From Levilactobacillus brevis (GTDB taxonomy: Bacteria > Bacillota > Bacilli > Lactobacillales > Lactobacillaceae), in assembly GCA_003666485.1 (NCBI GenBank), contig CP032931.1:868001-932000 (forward strand): DNA of 64,000 nucleotides, in the 5' to 3' direction. Below the pieces are notes generated by a model that saw only the letters and a list, made by a program, of their open reading frames with translations, was not told where the DNA came from and searched no databases. Below, piece after piece: positions 34,176 to 43,029 of this stretch (position 1 is the stretch's first letter; the number at the start of each line of letters is the position of its first letter). Position numbers and translations under genes: made by a program.

Positions 34176-35489
34176 ATGAGTAAGCAACAATCGCAGGTAG
34201 ATATCGCCAATAACTTAACATTACGCGAGGCCCTGCGGCATAAGGATGTCGTCCGCAACGAACTGATTGCTGGTGTGACTGGCTTTTTCGCCATCTCGTA
34301 CATCATCATTGTTAACCCGCTGATTTTAAAGGATGCGGGAATTCCGACCGACCTCAGCGTCTTTGCCACCATCTTCTCGTCGGTGATCGGGTGTCTGATC
34401 ATGGGCCTGTGGGCCAACGCACCAGTCATTCTCACCCCGGGGATGGGGGTCAACGCCTTCTTCACGTACACAATCGTTGTGAACATGGGATTGAGTTGGC
34501 AAGAAGCTTTAGGGATCGCTGCGGTCGCCAGTTTCATTTATATGTTAATTGCCTTCACCAAGATTTCCACGATTCTCTCCGAAGCCATACCGGATTCGTT
34601 GAAGAGTGGGATTACCGCCGGCATTGGGCTCTTCCTGGTCGAAATCGGTCTGGAAAAGGCGGGCCTGATCGTGGCCGGAAAGTCGTCTCTGATCGTGTTG
34701 GGGGATTTGACCAAACCTACGCCGTTACTGGCCCTGTTTGGCTTAGTCCTCAGCCTGATCTTGTACATTCGCAAGATCAAAGGCAACTTCTTCATCGCCA
34801 TTATCGCCACCAGCCTGCTGGCCTTCTTCCTTGGCGTGAAGGATGCTGACACCCCAACCGTTGATTTGGCGCGGTTAGGGCAGTACCACAAAATCGTCTT
34901 CCAAAACGACTTCAGTCACTGGCTGAGCACGCCCTTTATCCTCGCAGCCTTCTCGATGACCATGATTCTGGTCTTCGAATCCATGGGGCTGCTGCAGGGG
35001 TTATTGCCCAACCACAAGAAGTTTAAGAAGACGTTCGAGGGTAGCTCCGTGACGACCTTCCTGTCCAGTTTTCTGGGCACTAGTCCCACGGTGGCTGCCG
35101 CCGAAAGTGCTTCAGGGATCGAAAGTGGGGGCCGGACCGGGATCATGGCATTGACTGCCGCCGTCCTGTTCGCGCTGTCCCTGGTCTTCGTGCCACTGTT
35201 GGCCTACGTGCCGTCCGCAGCCATTGCACCCGTGATCATTATCACCGGCGCCTTGATGATGGCTGCCATCGGCGGGATTAAGATGGCCGACTTCTCTGAA
35301 TGGTTCCCAGCCTTCTTGATCATCGTGCTGATTCCATTCACCAACAGTATCTCCACTGGGTTAGCCTTTGGTTTCGTGTGCTACCCGGTTATGAAATTGG
35401 CTTTGGGAAAGGGCAAAGAACTTTCCTGGCCAGTCTACTTGTTAGGCGTGTTATTCTTGCTAGACCTCATTTTCAGTGCGATGCTCTAG
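34176..35489 (+). CDS. NCS2 family purine (guanine/hypoxanthine) permease
   Basis: 437 aa, about 12-14 TM segments. AzgA/PbuG branch of NCS2: VRNELIAGVTGFFAISYIIIVNPLIL near the start, the loop TPGMGVNAFFTY, SLKSGITAGIGLFLVEIGLEKAG, ESASGIESGGRTGIMALTAAVLF and AIAPVIIITGALMM. These proton-coupled transporters import nucleobases. Placed between the nucleoside transporter and the hydrolase, it completes a purine salvage set. RBS weak (ATAGGGA). The 230-base gap before it holds a hairpin, so it may have its own promoter. Confidence 0.9.
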   Translation: MSKQQSQVDIANNLTLREALRHKDVVRNELIAGVTGFFAISYIIIVNPLILKDAGIPTDLSVFATIFSSVIGCLIMGLWANAPVILTPGMGVNAFFTYTIVVNMGLSWQEALGIAAVASFIYMLIAFTKISTILSEAIPDSLKSGITAGIGLFLVEIGLEKAGLIVAGKSSLIVLGDLTKPTPLLALFGLVLSLILYIRKIKGNFFIAIIATSLLAFFLGVKDADTPTVDLARLGQYHKIVFQNDFSHWLSTPFILAAFSMTMILVFESMGLLQGLLPNHKKFKKTFEGSSVTTFLSSFLGTSPTVAAAESASGIESGGRTGIMALTAAVLFALSLVFVPLLAYVPSAAIAPVIIITGALMMAAIGGIKMADFSEWFPAFLIIVLIPFTNSISTGLAFGFVCYPVMKLALGKGKELSWPVYLLGVLFLLDLIFSAML

Positions 35490-35571
35490 CAAAATGTCAC
35501 AAAGAGTTTCACTGGCGGCGGGTCCGTCCCGCAGCTAAACGAAAACGAATTCATTTAGGAGGATATTTATT

Positions 35572-36486
35572 ATGACGATTAAAATTCTTATGGATACCGA
35601 CCCCGGTATTGACGATGCAGCTGCTTTGACCATGGCCATCAACGACCCGAAGATCGACTTGAAGTTGATCACGACGGTTGCTGGTAACGTAACGGTTGAC
35701 AAGACCACCATCAACGCTTTGAAGATCGTGCGTTTCTTCAACCAAGACATCCCAGTTGCTGCGGGTGCTGAACAACCATTGTTCAAGGACTTTGAAGACG
35801 CTGCCCGGATTCACGGGGCTTCCGGTATGCCTGGCTACGAATTCCCAACGGACTTACCAACGCCATTACACAAGACGGCCGTTGAAGCCTTACATGACGA
35901 AATCATGGCGAGTCCAGACCCAATCACCTTGGTCCCAACCGGTTCATACACCAACATCGCGTTGCTCTTCTCTGAATACCCAGAAGTTAAGAGCCACATC
36001 GACCGGATCGTTGCCATGGGTGGTGCCTTGGGCAAAGGGAACATGACCAGTGCCGCTGAATTTAACGTCTTCACCGACCCAGATGCAGCTGCTATCGTTT
36101 ACAAGTCAGGGATTCCGATCGTCATGGTTGGTTTGGATATCACCATGAAGGCCTTGCTGACTCACGAAAGCATTGAAGAACTGCCAAAGATCAGCGAAAC
36201 TGGGAAGATGCTGCATGACATCATCGTTAACGACGGTGACAACAGCGACAAGGGGATTGCCATGCATGATGTGAACACCATCTTTTACCTCTTGCACCCA
36301 GAAGCTATCAAGACGGAAGACATGTGGATCGACGTTGTGACCGATGGCCCAGCAATTGGGGAAACGGTCGGCGACATCCGCGGGGCTTACCACGATGGCA
36401 AGACCAACGCCAAGGTATCTACGGATATCGACGCTGAAGCCTTCAACAAGTGGTTCCTTGAAGAAGTTCGTGCCATTAAGAACTAG
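35572..36486 (+). CDS. rihC: Nucleoside hydrolase (IUNH/Rih family)
   Basis: 304 aa, usual length for the family. Calcium-binding signature DTDPGIDDAAAL (8-19), GNVTVDKTTINAL, ITLVPTGSYTNIALL, MGGALGKGNMTSAAEFNVFTDPDAA and HDVNTIFYLLHPE (second Ca/active-site block with the His). It hydrolyses ribonucleosides to base and ribose in the cytosol; exact base preference cannot be read, so the symbol is tentative. RBS TAGGAGGA. Very strong codon bias. It follows the permease by 82 bases and ends in a terminator, closing the salvage group. Confidence 0.9.
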   Translation: MTIKILMDTDPGIDDAAALTMAINDPKIDLKLITTVAGNVTVDKTTINALKIVRFFNQDIPVAAGAEQPLFKDFEDAARIHGASGMPGYEFPTDLPTPLHKTAVEALHDEIMASPDPITLVPTGSYTNIALLFSEYPEVKSHIDRIVAMGGALGKGNMTSAAEFNVFTDPDAAAIVYKSGIPIVMVGLDITMKALLTHESIEELPKISETGKMLHDIIVNDGDNSDKGIAMHDVNTIFYLLHPEAIKTEDMWIDVVTDGPAIGETVGDIRGAYHDGKTNAKVSTDIDAEAFNKWFLEEVRAIKN

Positions 36487-36499
36487 TTAATCTAACTGA

Positions 36500-36538
36500 A
36501 GAGACACTCGACGCTAGCCAGTCGGGGGTCTCTTTTTA
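36500..36538 (+). terminator. Terminator of the purine salvage group
   Basis: AGAGACACTCGAC / GTCGGGGGTCTCT, 8-nt loop, T5. Confidence 0.85.
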
Positions 36539-36651
36539 TTTGGGGTGGCTCCGCGACTAAATGAAACTTTACACAAACAGGTGGTCTTTCCATACAGAAT
36601 CATTACATCGCTCTGTTATGCTAAAGAAAATCAGGGAAAGAGGATGATCAG

Positions 36652-36741
36652 ATGTCTGTCATGGAGTGGGATACCTTAATTTTGCTGGTTGTCACGTGGC
36701 TGCCGATGCTGTTCTTTGTCCGTAAACCCAAGGATTCTTGA
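36652..36741 (+). CDS. Possible 29-aa membrane peptide
   Basis: MSVMEWDTLILLVVTWLPML then FFVRKPKDS: one TM helix with a basic tail. GAGG lies 7-10 nt before the ATG, an extended -10-like TGTTATGCT ~40 bases upstream, and a strong terminator right after. It forms a complete short transcription unit of the size of type I toxins or small membrane regulators, though not matching Fst or Ldr in sequence. No antisense RNA promoter was recognised. Confidence 0.45.
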   Translation: MSVMEWDTLILLVVTWLPMLFFVRKPKDS

Positions 36742-36760
36742 CGATTGACTGAGTAAAAAT

Positions 36761-36796
36761 GCCACGGCAGCTGTGGGTATGTCGTGGTCTTTTTTT
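36761..36796 (+). terminator. Terminator of the small-peptide unit
   Basis: GCCACGGC / GTCGTGGT stem with two G-T pairs, followed by a run of seven T. Confidence 0.75.
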
Positions 36797-36980
36797 GCCC
36801 AGCGGCGAGCTACCAGTGCTTGCTCACCAGTGGCAGAAATTTTACAAGATGTTGACACGGACGACACCAAAACTTTACATCAATTCGGTATGCTAGACCT
36901 AACTTAGTGATAGTCGGGGACTGTTACCGGGTGGTGTCCCGGTGGTTGCGACTTTCTTTTTTGATGGGGGCCACGGGGGT

Positions 36981-37862
36981 ATGAATAAATTCACAATCGT
37001 TCATTTATCTGATCCACAATTATCGGCAGGGCGGGCACCGCAGTACAATCAGCAGCTCCCGCCAGCCGCCAAGCTACAGCATATTTTTGATGACATCTCA
37101 GAGCGGCAGATTGCGCCGGACCTGATCGTGATCAGCGGGGATCTGCTCACGGACGGGACGAGCCAGGATTACGCACAGCTGCGAGAATACCTACAGCAGC
37201 AGTCGGTCCGCTTACAAGCGCCTATCCAGGTGATCTTGGGCGATCAGGATAACCGCGAGGCCTTCAATGTGGGCTACTTAGAGGAGCCGCATCAGCCGTA
37301 CTATGCCTACAAGCAGGTCTACCAGAACATGGATTTCTACTTTCTGGATTCCAAATGGGAGGCACACAAGGAGGCCGGCTGGTTGGACCGTAAACAGCTG
37401 GACTGGTTGAATAAAAATCTCCATCTAGCGCCACGACGGCGGGCCTTTCTGTTTCTCCATCACCCCTTGGATGCGCCGGCCTTACGGGGGATGCGCTACG
37501 CCTTATTGCAAAATAATCGCGAGCTACTGGCCATTCTGCACGGCCACAATATCGGGGGCATCTTCACGGGGCATCTCCACTTTGGCGCCAGCTACCTGGT
37601 AGACACGACGATTCCAGTCACGACGGTAGCGTCGGCCTCGACGTATATCGACTGCCAAGACCCGCACCGCCACGAGGTCCACGACGCAACCAGCTATAAC
37701 GTGATCACGATCCAACGGGGGATGGCCAGCGTGACCAACCACCCGCTACTCCTGGGCCAGCCGGTCATCGACACCATCACGGTCGGCAACACCGGCTTCG
37801 CCAAGCACCGCCCACGGCTGAACCCGCAGCGACGCATGGGTAAAGGATTACCATTAATTTAA
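36981..37862 (+). CDS. Calcineurin-like metallophosphoesterase, atypical metal ligands
   Basis: 293 aa from ATG 36981, which starts the conserved fold (MNKFTIVHLSDPQL); GGGGGT lies just ahead. CpdA/Icc-type phosphoesterase order: SDPQ (10-13), VISGDLLTDG (50-59), LGDQD (86-90), FLFLHHPLD, GHNIGGIFTGHLHFG. Two canonical ligands differ: DxH is D-P-Q and GNHD/E is G-D-Q-D. The second Asp, the later His pair and GHxH are present. Metal use or activity may therefore differ from cAMP phosphodiesterases. Cytosolic, single gene, own terminator. Promoter near 36855-36895 (TTGACA; TATGCT). Confidence 0.8.
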   Translation: MNKFTIVHLSDPQLSAGRAPQYNQQLPPAAKLQHIFDDISERQIAPDLIVISGDLLTDGTSQDYAQLREYLQQQSVRLQAPIQVILGDQDNREAFNVGYLEEPHQPYYAYKQVYQNMDFYFLDSKWEAHKEAGWLDRKQLDWLNKNLHLAPRRRAFLFLHHPLDAPALRGMRYALLQNNRELLAILHGHNIGGIFTGHLHFGASYLVDTTIPVTTVASASTYIDCQDPHRHEVHDATSYNVITIQRGMASVTNHPLLLGQPVIDTITVGNTGFAKHRPRLNPQRRMGKGLPLI

Positions 37863-37867
37863 GAGAC

Positions 37868-37912
37868 AACAGGTACAGCCTTCGTGATTTCGACGAGACT
37901 GTGCCTGTTTTG
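37868..37912 (+). terminator. Terminator of the phosphoesterase gene
   Basis: AACAGGTACAG / CTGTGCCTGTT, ~20-nt loop, then TTT. Confidence 0.7.
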
Positions 37913-38040
37913 CTGTCTGGAGAATTAGAAGTCAGCCGGAGGGATAGCGATAGAAGACTATTTGTCAGTGGTAGTACAGTGTCTGCAATTAGCGGGAAAT
38001 AATGTTGGGAAGCTGAACCGATTGTTGCGGGCAATCACTA

Positions 38041-38237
38041 TCGTAGCCGAGAGTCCGCCAAATATGGGCTCAGCCGTGGGAGTTACCTTAGCAGCGGTCT
38101 TTGCTGGTGAGGTAACTGGCGTCTTTGAGACGTGACCTTCGGCTCAAAGGCGAGGTGTCGAGACCGCTCTTTGGCTCGACCCGTCCGCCCACAGCGTCAC
38201 GGCCCATATTTGGCGGACGGTAGGCGGCCAGCACAAC
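38041..38237 (-). repeat. Intergenic repeat family 1, copy C
   Basis: Reverse copy with ends GTCCGCCAAATATGGGC and GCCCATATTTGGCGGAC. Interior: GGGAGTTACCTTAG with GTGAGGTAACTGG, TTTGAGACGTGACC, GGCTCAAAG, CTCGACCCGTCCGCCC. It is the best preserved reverse copy and fills most of the gap 37913-38308. Confidence 0.8.
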
Positions 38238-38387
38238 ACTAACGTTGCCGCCTCGGAACAATCCCGGAATGTTTCCCAATAGACGTTTCATGTGACGGCG
38301 ATTTTCGGTATAATAGGAAACGACGCTAGGACAAAGGGCAATCGGCCGTGTCGGTTCGGTTGCGTTTCGCCCGTAAGTAAGGTAAAG

Positions 38388-38418
38388 TATACTCAAACGT
38401 GAAACAATTGTGTTTCAC
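38388..38418 (+). promoter_or_regulatory. Promoter of rsmG with parS-like half sites
   Basis: TATACT (38388-38393) is followed 5 bases later by GTGAAACA-ATTG-TGTTTCAC, a perfect 20-bp dyad at the expected start of transcription. The arms equal the two halves of the ParB site (TGTTTCAC, GTGAAACA) but in swapped order, so it is not a standard parS. A second -10-like TATAAT lies at 38309-38314. Confidence 0.5.
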
Positions 38419-38444
38419 AGAAGAACTGAACAGGGAGAAATTGA

Positions 38445-39173
38445 ATGAATCCTGAAGAATTTCGTGCCGCGCTGTCGGCGCAAGGTATCGAATTAAATGC
38501 AACACAGCAACAACAGTTTGCTGACTACTATCAGTTCTTGGTGGCAACGAACGAACACGTGAATTTAACGACCATTACGGCGGAGCCCGAAGTCTACCTG
38601 AAGCATTTTTACGACTCGTTGACCCCCGCTTTTTACGTGCCGGAAATGAAGACGGAACCGCTCACGTTGTGTGACGTGGGTGCCGGTGCCGGCTTCCCGT
38701 CGTTACCGCTGAAGATTGTCTTCCCGCAGTTACAGGTGACCATCGTGGATTCCCTGAATAAGCGGATCACGTTCTTGAATGAACTGGCAGCCAAGCTGAA
38801 CCTGACCGGCGTGGCCTTTCATCACGCCCGGGCTGAGGAATTCGGCAACAAGCGCGCGGATTACCGCGAGGGTTTTGATTTGGTCACGGCCCGCGCAGTA
38901 GCCCGGATGTCCGTCTTGAGCGAACTGTGCTTGCCACTGGTCAAGGTCGGTGGCCAATTTGTCGCCTTGAAAGCGGCCCAAACGAAAAATGAGCTGGCAG
39001 TCAGCCAAACGGCAATCACGACGCTGGGTGGTCAGGTGAACGCCGATTACGCCTTCAACCTGCCACAGTCCAATGATCCGCGGCACATCGTGGTCATTGA
39101 CAAGGTCAAGCACACACCCAAGCGTTATCCGCGGAAGGCCGGGACACCCAACCGGGAACCGTTAGAAGATTAA
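38445..39173 (+). CDS. rsmG: 16S rRNA m7G527 methyltransferase
   Basis: 242 aa, full length. SAM-binding motif [18 protein letters not shown] (~75-91), [26 protein letters not shown] and the family N-terminus ([21 protein letters not shown]). It methylates N7 of G527 in 16S rRNA. RBS AGGGAGA. First gene of the noc-parA-parB block; in Lactobacillaceae and Bacillus this block sits near oriC. Confidence 0.95.
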   Translation: MNPEEFRAALSAQGIELNATQQQQFADYYQFLVATNEHVNLTTITAEPEVYLKHFYDSLTPAFYVPEMKTEPLTLCDVGAGAGFPSLPLKIVFPQLQVTIVDSLNKRITFLNELAAKLNLTGVAFHHARAEEFGNKRADYREGFDLVTARAVARMSVLSELCLPLVKVGGQFVALKAAQTKNELAVSQTAITTLGGQVNADYAFNLPQSNDPRHIVVIDKVKHTPKRYPRKAGTPNREPLED

Positions 39174-39192
39174 TGGGATGGGGGTAAGATAA

Positions 39193-40026
39193 TTGCCATT
39201 TTCATTATTTGGAAATAACCGGGAGAAGGCCACGCATCCGGCCCATCCCGTGAAACAAAACGTGGTGATGATTCCGGTCGCCCAGATCATTCCGAACCGG
39301 TTCCAGCCACGGCAACGATTTGACCAGACGGCCATCGCCGAACTGGCGCAGACCATTCAAGAGCACGGCTTACTGCAACCAATCGTGTTGCGCGAGTACG
39401 AGGCCGATCATTATGAGATCATTGCTGGTGAGCGGCGGTTCCGTGCCGTTTCCAGTCTCAAATGGGACACGGTCCCAGCCATTTTGGAAAAGATGGATGA
39501 CGACGAAACGGCCTCCATGGCGCTGATTGAAAACCTCCAGCGGGAGGAATTGTCGGCCGTGGAAGAAGCCCACGCCTACCAGAAACTGATGGACTTGAAT
39601 CACATGACCCAGGCCCAATTGGCGGAAGGCATCGGCAAGAGTCAGGGGTTCGTGGCCAACAAGCTGCGGCTCTTGAAGCTGACCGAACCCGTGCGACAGG
39701 CCATTTTGAACCGTGAGATTTCGGAACGGCACGGGCGTGCGCTATTGGCGTTGGCCGATGACCAGCAGGCCGCCGTGCTCCAGACCGTGCTGGCCGACAA
39801 GCTCACGGTCAAGGAGACTGAAGCCTTGATTGCCAAGCACCAGCACCCTAAGAAGCGCCGGCGCAAGGTGACCAAGCACAGTGTCACGGGCGACACCCGC
39901 GTGGCCGTCAACACCATTCGCAAGTCGGTGAAGATGGTCAGCGATGCTGGTATGACGCTCACCACCAAAGAAGAAGAAACCGCGGACGGTTACCGCATTA
40001 TTATTGATATTCCCAAAGAAAGCTAG
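39193..40026 (+). CDS. noc: Nucleoid occlusion protein Noc (ParB family)
   Basis: 277 aa. Start at TTG with GGGGGTAAG ahead; begins PFSLFGNN, the amphipathic membrane-targeting helix typical of Noc. ParB core: VAQIIPNRFQPRQRF, IIAGERRFRA (CTPase motif C2), ALIENLQREELSAVEEA (C3), HTH QAQLAEGIGKSQGFVANKLRLLKL. Noc binds its own DNA sites and blocks Z-ring assembly over the nucleoid. Directly follows rsmG and precedes parA, as in Bacillus. Confidence 0.9.
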   Translation: MPFSLFGNNREKATHPAHPVKQNVVMIPVAQIIPNRFQPRQRFDQTAIAELAQTIQEHGLLQPIVLREYEADHYEIIAGERRFRAVSSLKWDTVPAILEKMDDDETASMALIENLQREELSAVEEAHAYQKLMDLNHMTQAQLAEGIGKSQGFVANKLRLLKLTEPVRQAILNREISERHGRALLALADDQQAAVLQTVLADKLTVKETEALIAKHQHPKKRRRKVTKHSVTGDTRVAVNTIRKSVKMVSDAGMTLTTKEEETADGYRIIIDIPKES

Positions 40027-40040
40027 AGGTGAAACGACAT

Positions 40041-40808
40041 ATGGGTTACATTATTGCATTAGCCAATCAGAAGGGTGGCGTGGGTAAAACCACGACCGGC
40101 GTGAATTTGGGCGCCGCATTAGCCACTGATGGCAAGCACGTCTTACTGGTGGACACCGATGCCCAAGGCAACGCGACTAGTGGCGTCGGGGTCCAAAAGG
40201 CGACCATTGAACGTGAGATCTATGACGTTTTGGTCAACGAGATTCCCATTCAAGACGCCATTTTACACACCGAACACCCCGGGTTAGACATCGTTCCGGC
40301 TACCATCCAGCTTTCTGGGGCCGAAATCGAGCTGACCCCGATGATGGCCCGCGAGACCCGGCTGAAGGCGGCCTTGGATGAGGTTCGCGACCAGTACGAT
40401 TACATTTTGATCGATTGCCCGCCGTCGTTAGGACTGCTGACGATCAACGCGTTTACCGCAGCGGACTCGATCCTGATTCCCGTGCAGAGTGAATACTACG
40501 CGCTGGAAGGGTTGACGCAGCTGTTGAATACGGTCAAGTTGGTTCAAAAGCACTTTAACCGCGACCTGAAGATCGAAGGGGTCCTCCTGACACTGTACGA
40601 TGCCCGGACCAATCTGGGTAAGCAGGTCAATGAAGAAGTCAAAAAGTATTTCCAAAACAAGGTTTATGCCACAATTATTCCGCGTAACGTGCAGTTGGCG
40701 GAGGCGCCGAGTCACGGGATGCCGATCATTGATTACGCGCCGAAGTCTAAAGGCGCCGAAGTTTACTCTGAACTCGCAAAGGAAGTGCTAGCTGCCCATG
40801 GCAAGTAA
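40041..40808 (+). CDS. parA: Chromosome partitioning ATPase ParA/Soj
   Basis: 255 aa from ATG 40041; AGAGGTGA is 9 nt upstream, so an in-frame GTG at 40029 is rejected. Deviant Walker A KGGVGKTTTGVNL (11-23), VDTDAQGNATSG, IDCPPSLGLLTINA. It drives origin segregation and modulates DnaA together with ParB. It overlaps the parB start by 11 bases. Confidence 0.95.
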   Translation: MGYIIALANQKGGVGKTTTGVNLGAALATDGKHVLLVDTDAQGNATSGVGVQKATIEREIYDVLVNEIPIQDAILHTEHPGLDIVPATIQLSGAEIELTPMMARETRLKAALDEVRDQYDYILIDCPPSLGLLTINAFTAADSILIPVQSEYYALEGLTQLLNTVKLVQKHFNRDLKIEGVLLTLYDARTNLGKQVNEEVKKYFQNKVYATIIPRNVQLAEAPSHGMPIIDYAPKSKGAEVYSELAKEVLAAHGK

Positions 40809-41682
40809 GAAAGAGAAAAGTTTAGGACGGGGAATTGACGCGCTGTTTGCGGAAAATGGCGTGGATACCGCCGAAGAAACCGTCGTTGATCTGACGCTGG
40901 CTGACATTCGGCCCAACCCGTATCAGCCACGGCAGAAATTTGACAAGAAGGGGCTGGATGATTTGGCCGCTTCCATCGAAAAGACCGGGGTCTTCCAACC
41001 CATCATCGTGCGCCAACCCGACAAGACGTTGGAACGCTACGAGATCTTAGCTGGTGAACGGCGCTTCCGGGCGTCCAAATTAGCCGGTAAGACCACGATT
41101 CCTGGCATCATTCGCGATGTGACCGAGGAACAAATGATGGAGATCGCCGTGTTGGAGAACTTGCAACGCGAAGACCTGACGCCGTTGGAAGAAGCCGAAG
41201 CCTACGATACCTTGATGACCAAGCTCACCTTGACGCAGGCCCAGGTCTCCGAACGGTTGGGCAAGAGTCGGCCGTACATCGCCAACTACCTGCGTTTGCT
41301 CGGCTTGCCTAAGGCGGTCAAGGATATGCTGCAACACAACGAGCTGTCCATGGGCCAAGCGCGGACGTTGCTGTCCTTAAAGGACAAGACCAAGTTGGTG
41401 GCATTGGCCAAGAAGGCTGTGGCCGAGGGGATGACGGTGCGGACCGTCGAAGCCGAGGTCAATAAGCTCAACGGCGCCGCTAAGAAATTGGCGAAGAAGC
41501 CGGCCAAGAAGAAGTCGCCATTCTTACGTTCCACGGAGAACCAACTCCAGGAACGTTTCGGCACGCAAGTCTCCATCAACGAAGCGGCCAACAAGGATCA
41601 CCAAGGACACATCGAGATCGAGTACCTGTCCAACGATGATTTGAACCGCATTTTAGACCTGTTAGACATCCACTTGGATTAG
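40798..41682 (+). CDS. parB: Chromosome partitioning protein ParB/Spo0J
   Basis: 294 aa. N-terminal LGRGIDALFAE (ParA-stimulating), IRPNPYQPRQKF, ILAGERRFRASKLAG (GERR CTP-binding), VLENLQREDLTPLEEAEAY, HTH TQAQVSERLGKSRPYIANYLRLL, and a C-terminal dimer domain after a Lys-rich linker. It spreads from parS sites as a CTP-dependent clamp and loads SMC. No canonical parS was found in this window. Confidence 0.95.
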   Translation: MASKKEKSLGRGIDALFAENGVDTAEETVVDLTLADIRPNPYQPRQKFDKKGLDDLAASIEKTGVFQPIIVRQPDKTLERYEILAGERRFRASKLAGKTTIPGIIRDVTEEQMMEIAVLENLQREDLTPLEEAEAYDTLMTKLTLTQAQVSERLGKSRPYIANYLRLLGLPKAVKDMLQHNELSMGQARTLLSLKDKTKLVALAKKAVAEGMTVRTVEAEVNKLNGAAKKLAKKPAKKKSPFLRSTENQLQERFGTQVSINEAANKDHQGHIEIEYLSNDDLNRILDLLDIHLD

Positions 41683-41702
41683 CCAACATTGGAGGGAACG
41701 CC

Positions 41703-41906
41703 ATGTATGATTTAGGTGATTTGGTCGAAATGAAAAAGCCCCACCCGTGCGGCACCAACCGCTGGGAAATTACCCGGATGGGCGCAGATATTAAGATTAA
41801 GTGTACCAATTGCGGTCACGTGGTCATGCTATCACGCCGCGAATTTGAGAAGAAGCTAAAAAAGGTGCTGGTCAAGGCCGACGCCAATAATGGAAAGAGT
41901 GAATAA
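41703..41906 (+). CDS. DUF951 family protein
   Basis: 67 aa. YDLGDLVEMKKPHPCGTNRWEITRMGADIKIKCTNCGHVVMLSR region with CxxC and an upstream Cys, a probable small zinc ribbon. Function unknown. Conserved between parB and ychF in Firmicutes; RBS GGAGGGAA. Confidence 0.9.
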   Translation: MYDLGDLVEMKKPHPCGTNRWEITRMGADIKIKCTNCGHVVMLSRREFEKKLKKVLVKADANNGKSE

Positions 41907-41911
41907 TTGTT

Positions 41912-43012
41912 ATGTCATTAACTGCAGGGATCGTTGGACTGCCAAACGTTGGGAAGTCCACGTTATTTAACGCGATTACGAAGGCGGGGGCCGAAATGGC
42001 CAACTACCCATTTGCCACGATCGACCCGAACGTCGGCATGGTCGAAGTCCCAGATAGCCGTTTGGACCGGATCCAAGAATTAATTCCCGCCAAAAAAGTG
42101 GTGCCGACGACGTTTGAATTTACCGATATCGCCGGAATCGTGAAGGGTGCCAGCAAGGGTGAAGGTCTCGGGAACCAATTCCTGGAAAACATTCGCCAGG
42201 TCGACGCCATCGTGCACGTTGTTCGGGCCTTTGACGACGACAACATCACCCACGTTTCTGGGAAGATCGACCCCATCGATGATATCGAAACCATCAATTT
42301 GGAACTCGGTCTGTCCGACTTAGCCGCCGTTGACAAGCGCCTGGCCAAGGTCGAACGCGCTGCCAAGGGGAGCGACAAGGAAGCCAAGGCAGAACTGGCC
42401 GTCTTGGAAAAGATCAAGCCCGTCCTTGAAGCCGGTGGTGCCGTGCGGACGATTGCCTTTGACGAAGACGAAATGAAGATCGTGAAGGGCCTGTTCCTCC
42501 TGACCTCGAAGCCCGTCTTGTACGTAGCCAACATTGCCGAAGACGACATGGCTGACCCTGAAGACTCCAAGTACTTTGGCGTCATCAAGGACTACGCCGC
42601 CAAGGAAGGCGCCGAAGCCATTGCCGTGGCCGCTGAAGCCGAAGAAGAAATTGCCCAATTGGACGATGACGAAAAGCAAGACTTCTTGGAGGCTGAAGGT
42701 GTCGAGGAACCTGGTTTGAACCGGTTGATTCGGGCCTCATACCATTTGTTAGGCTTACAAACGTTCTTCACGGCCGGGGGTAAGGAAACCCGTGCCTGGA
42801 CGTTTAAGACCGGCACCAAGGCGCCACAAGCGGCCGGTATCATCCACTCCGACTTCGAACGTGGGTTTATCCGTGCCGAAGTCATGGCCTTTGATGATTT
42901 AGACCAATACCAGACCGAAGCCGCCGTGAAGGAAGCCGGCAAGCTGCGAGTCGAAGGGAAAGACTACGTGATGGAAGACGGCGACATCGTCGAATTCCGA
43001 TTCAACGTTTAG
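41912..43012 (+). CDS. ychF: Redox-regulated ATPase YchF
   Basis: 366 aa, full length. OBG-family fold with GLPNVGKSTLFNAIT (P-loop), DIAGIVKGASKGEGLGNQFLENI (switch II), a coiled-coil insert (~125-200) and a C-terminal TGS domain (ETRAWTFKTGTKAPQAAGIIHSDFERGFIRAEV). The NxxE motif that gives ATP preference replaces NKxD (region VLYVANIAEDD). Ribosome-associated. 6 bases after DUF951. Confidence 0.95.
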   Translation: MSLTAGIVGLPNVGKSTLFNAITKAGAEMANYPFATIDPNVGMVEVPDSRLDRIQELIPAKKVVPTTFEFTDIAGIVKGASKGEGLGNQFLENIRQVDAIVHVVRAFDDDNITHVSGKIDPIDDIETINLELGLSDLAAVDKRLAKVERAAKGSDKEAKAELAVLEKIKPVLEAGGAVRTIAFDEDEMKIVKGLFLLTSKPVLYVANIAEDDMADPEDSKYFGVIKDYAAKEGAEAIAVAAEAEEEIAQLDDDEKQDFLEAEGVEEPGLNRLIRASYHLLGLQTFFTAGGKETRAWTFKTGTKAPQAAGIIHSDFERGFIRAEVMAFDDLDQYQTEAAVKEAGKLRVEGKDYVMEDGDIVEFRFNV

Positions 43013-43029
43013 AAGGGAAACAACGATAA

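Noticed and set aside
38395-38420. Canonical parS site
   Set aside because: The half sites are in the wrong order; no TGTTTCACGTGAAACA-type site was found in the window.
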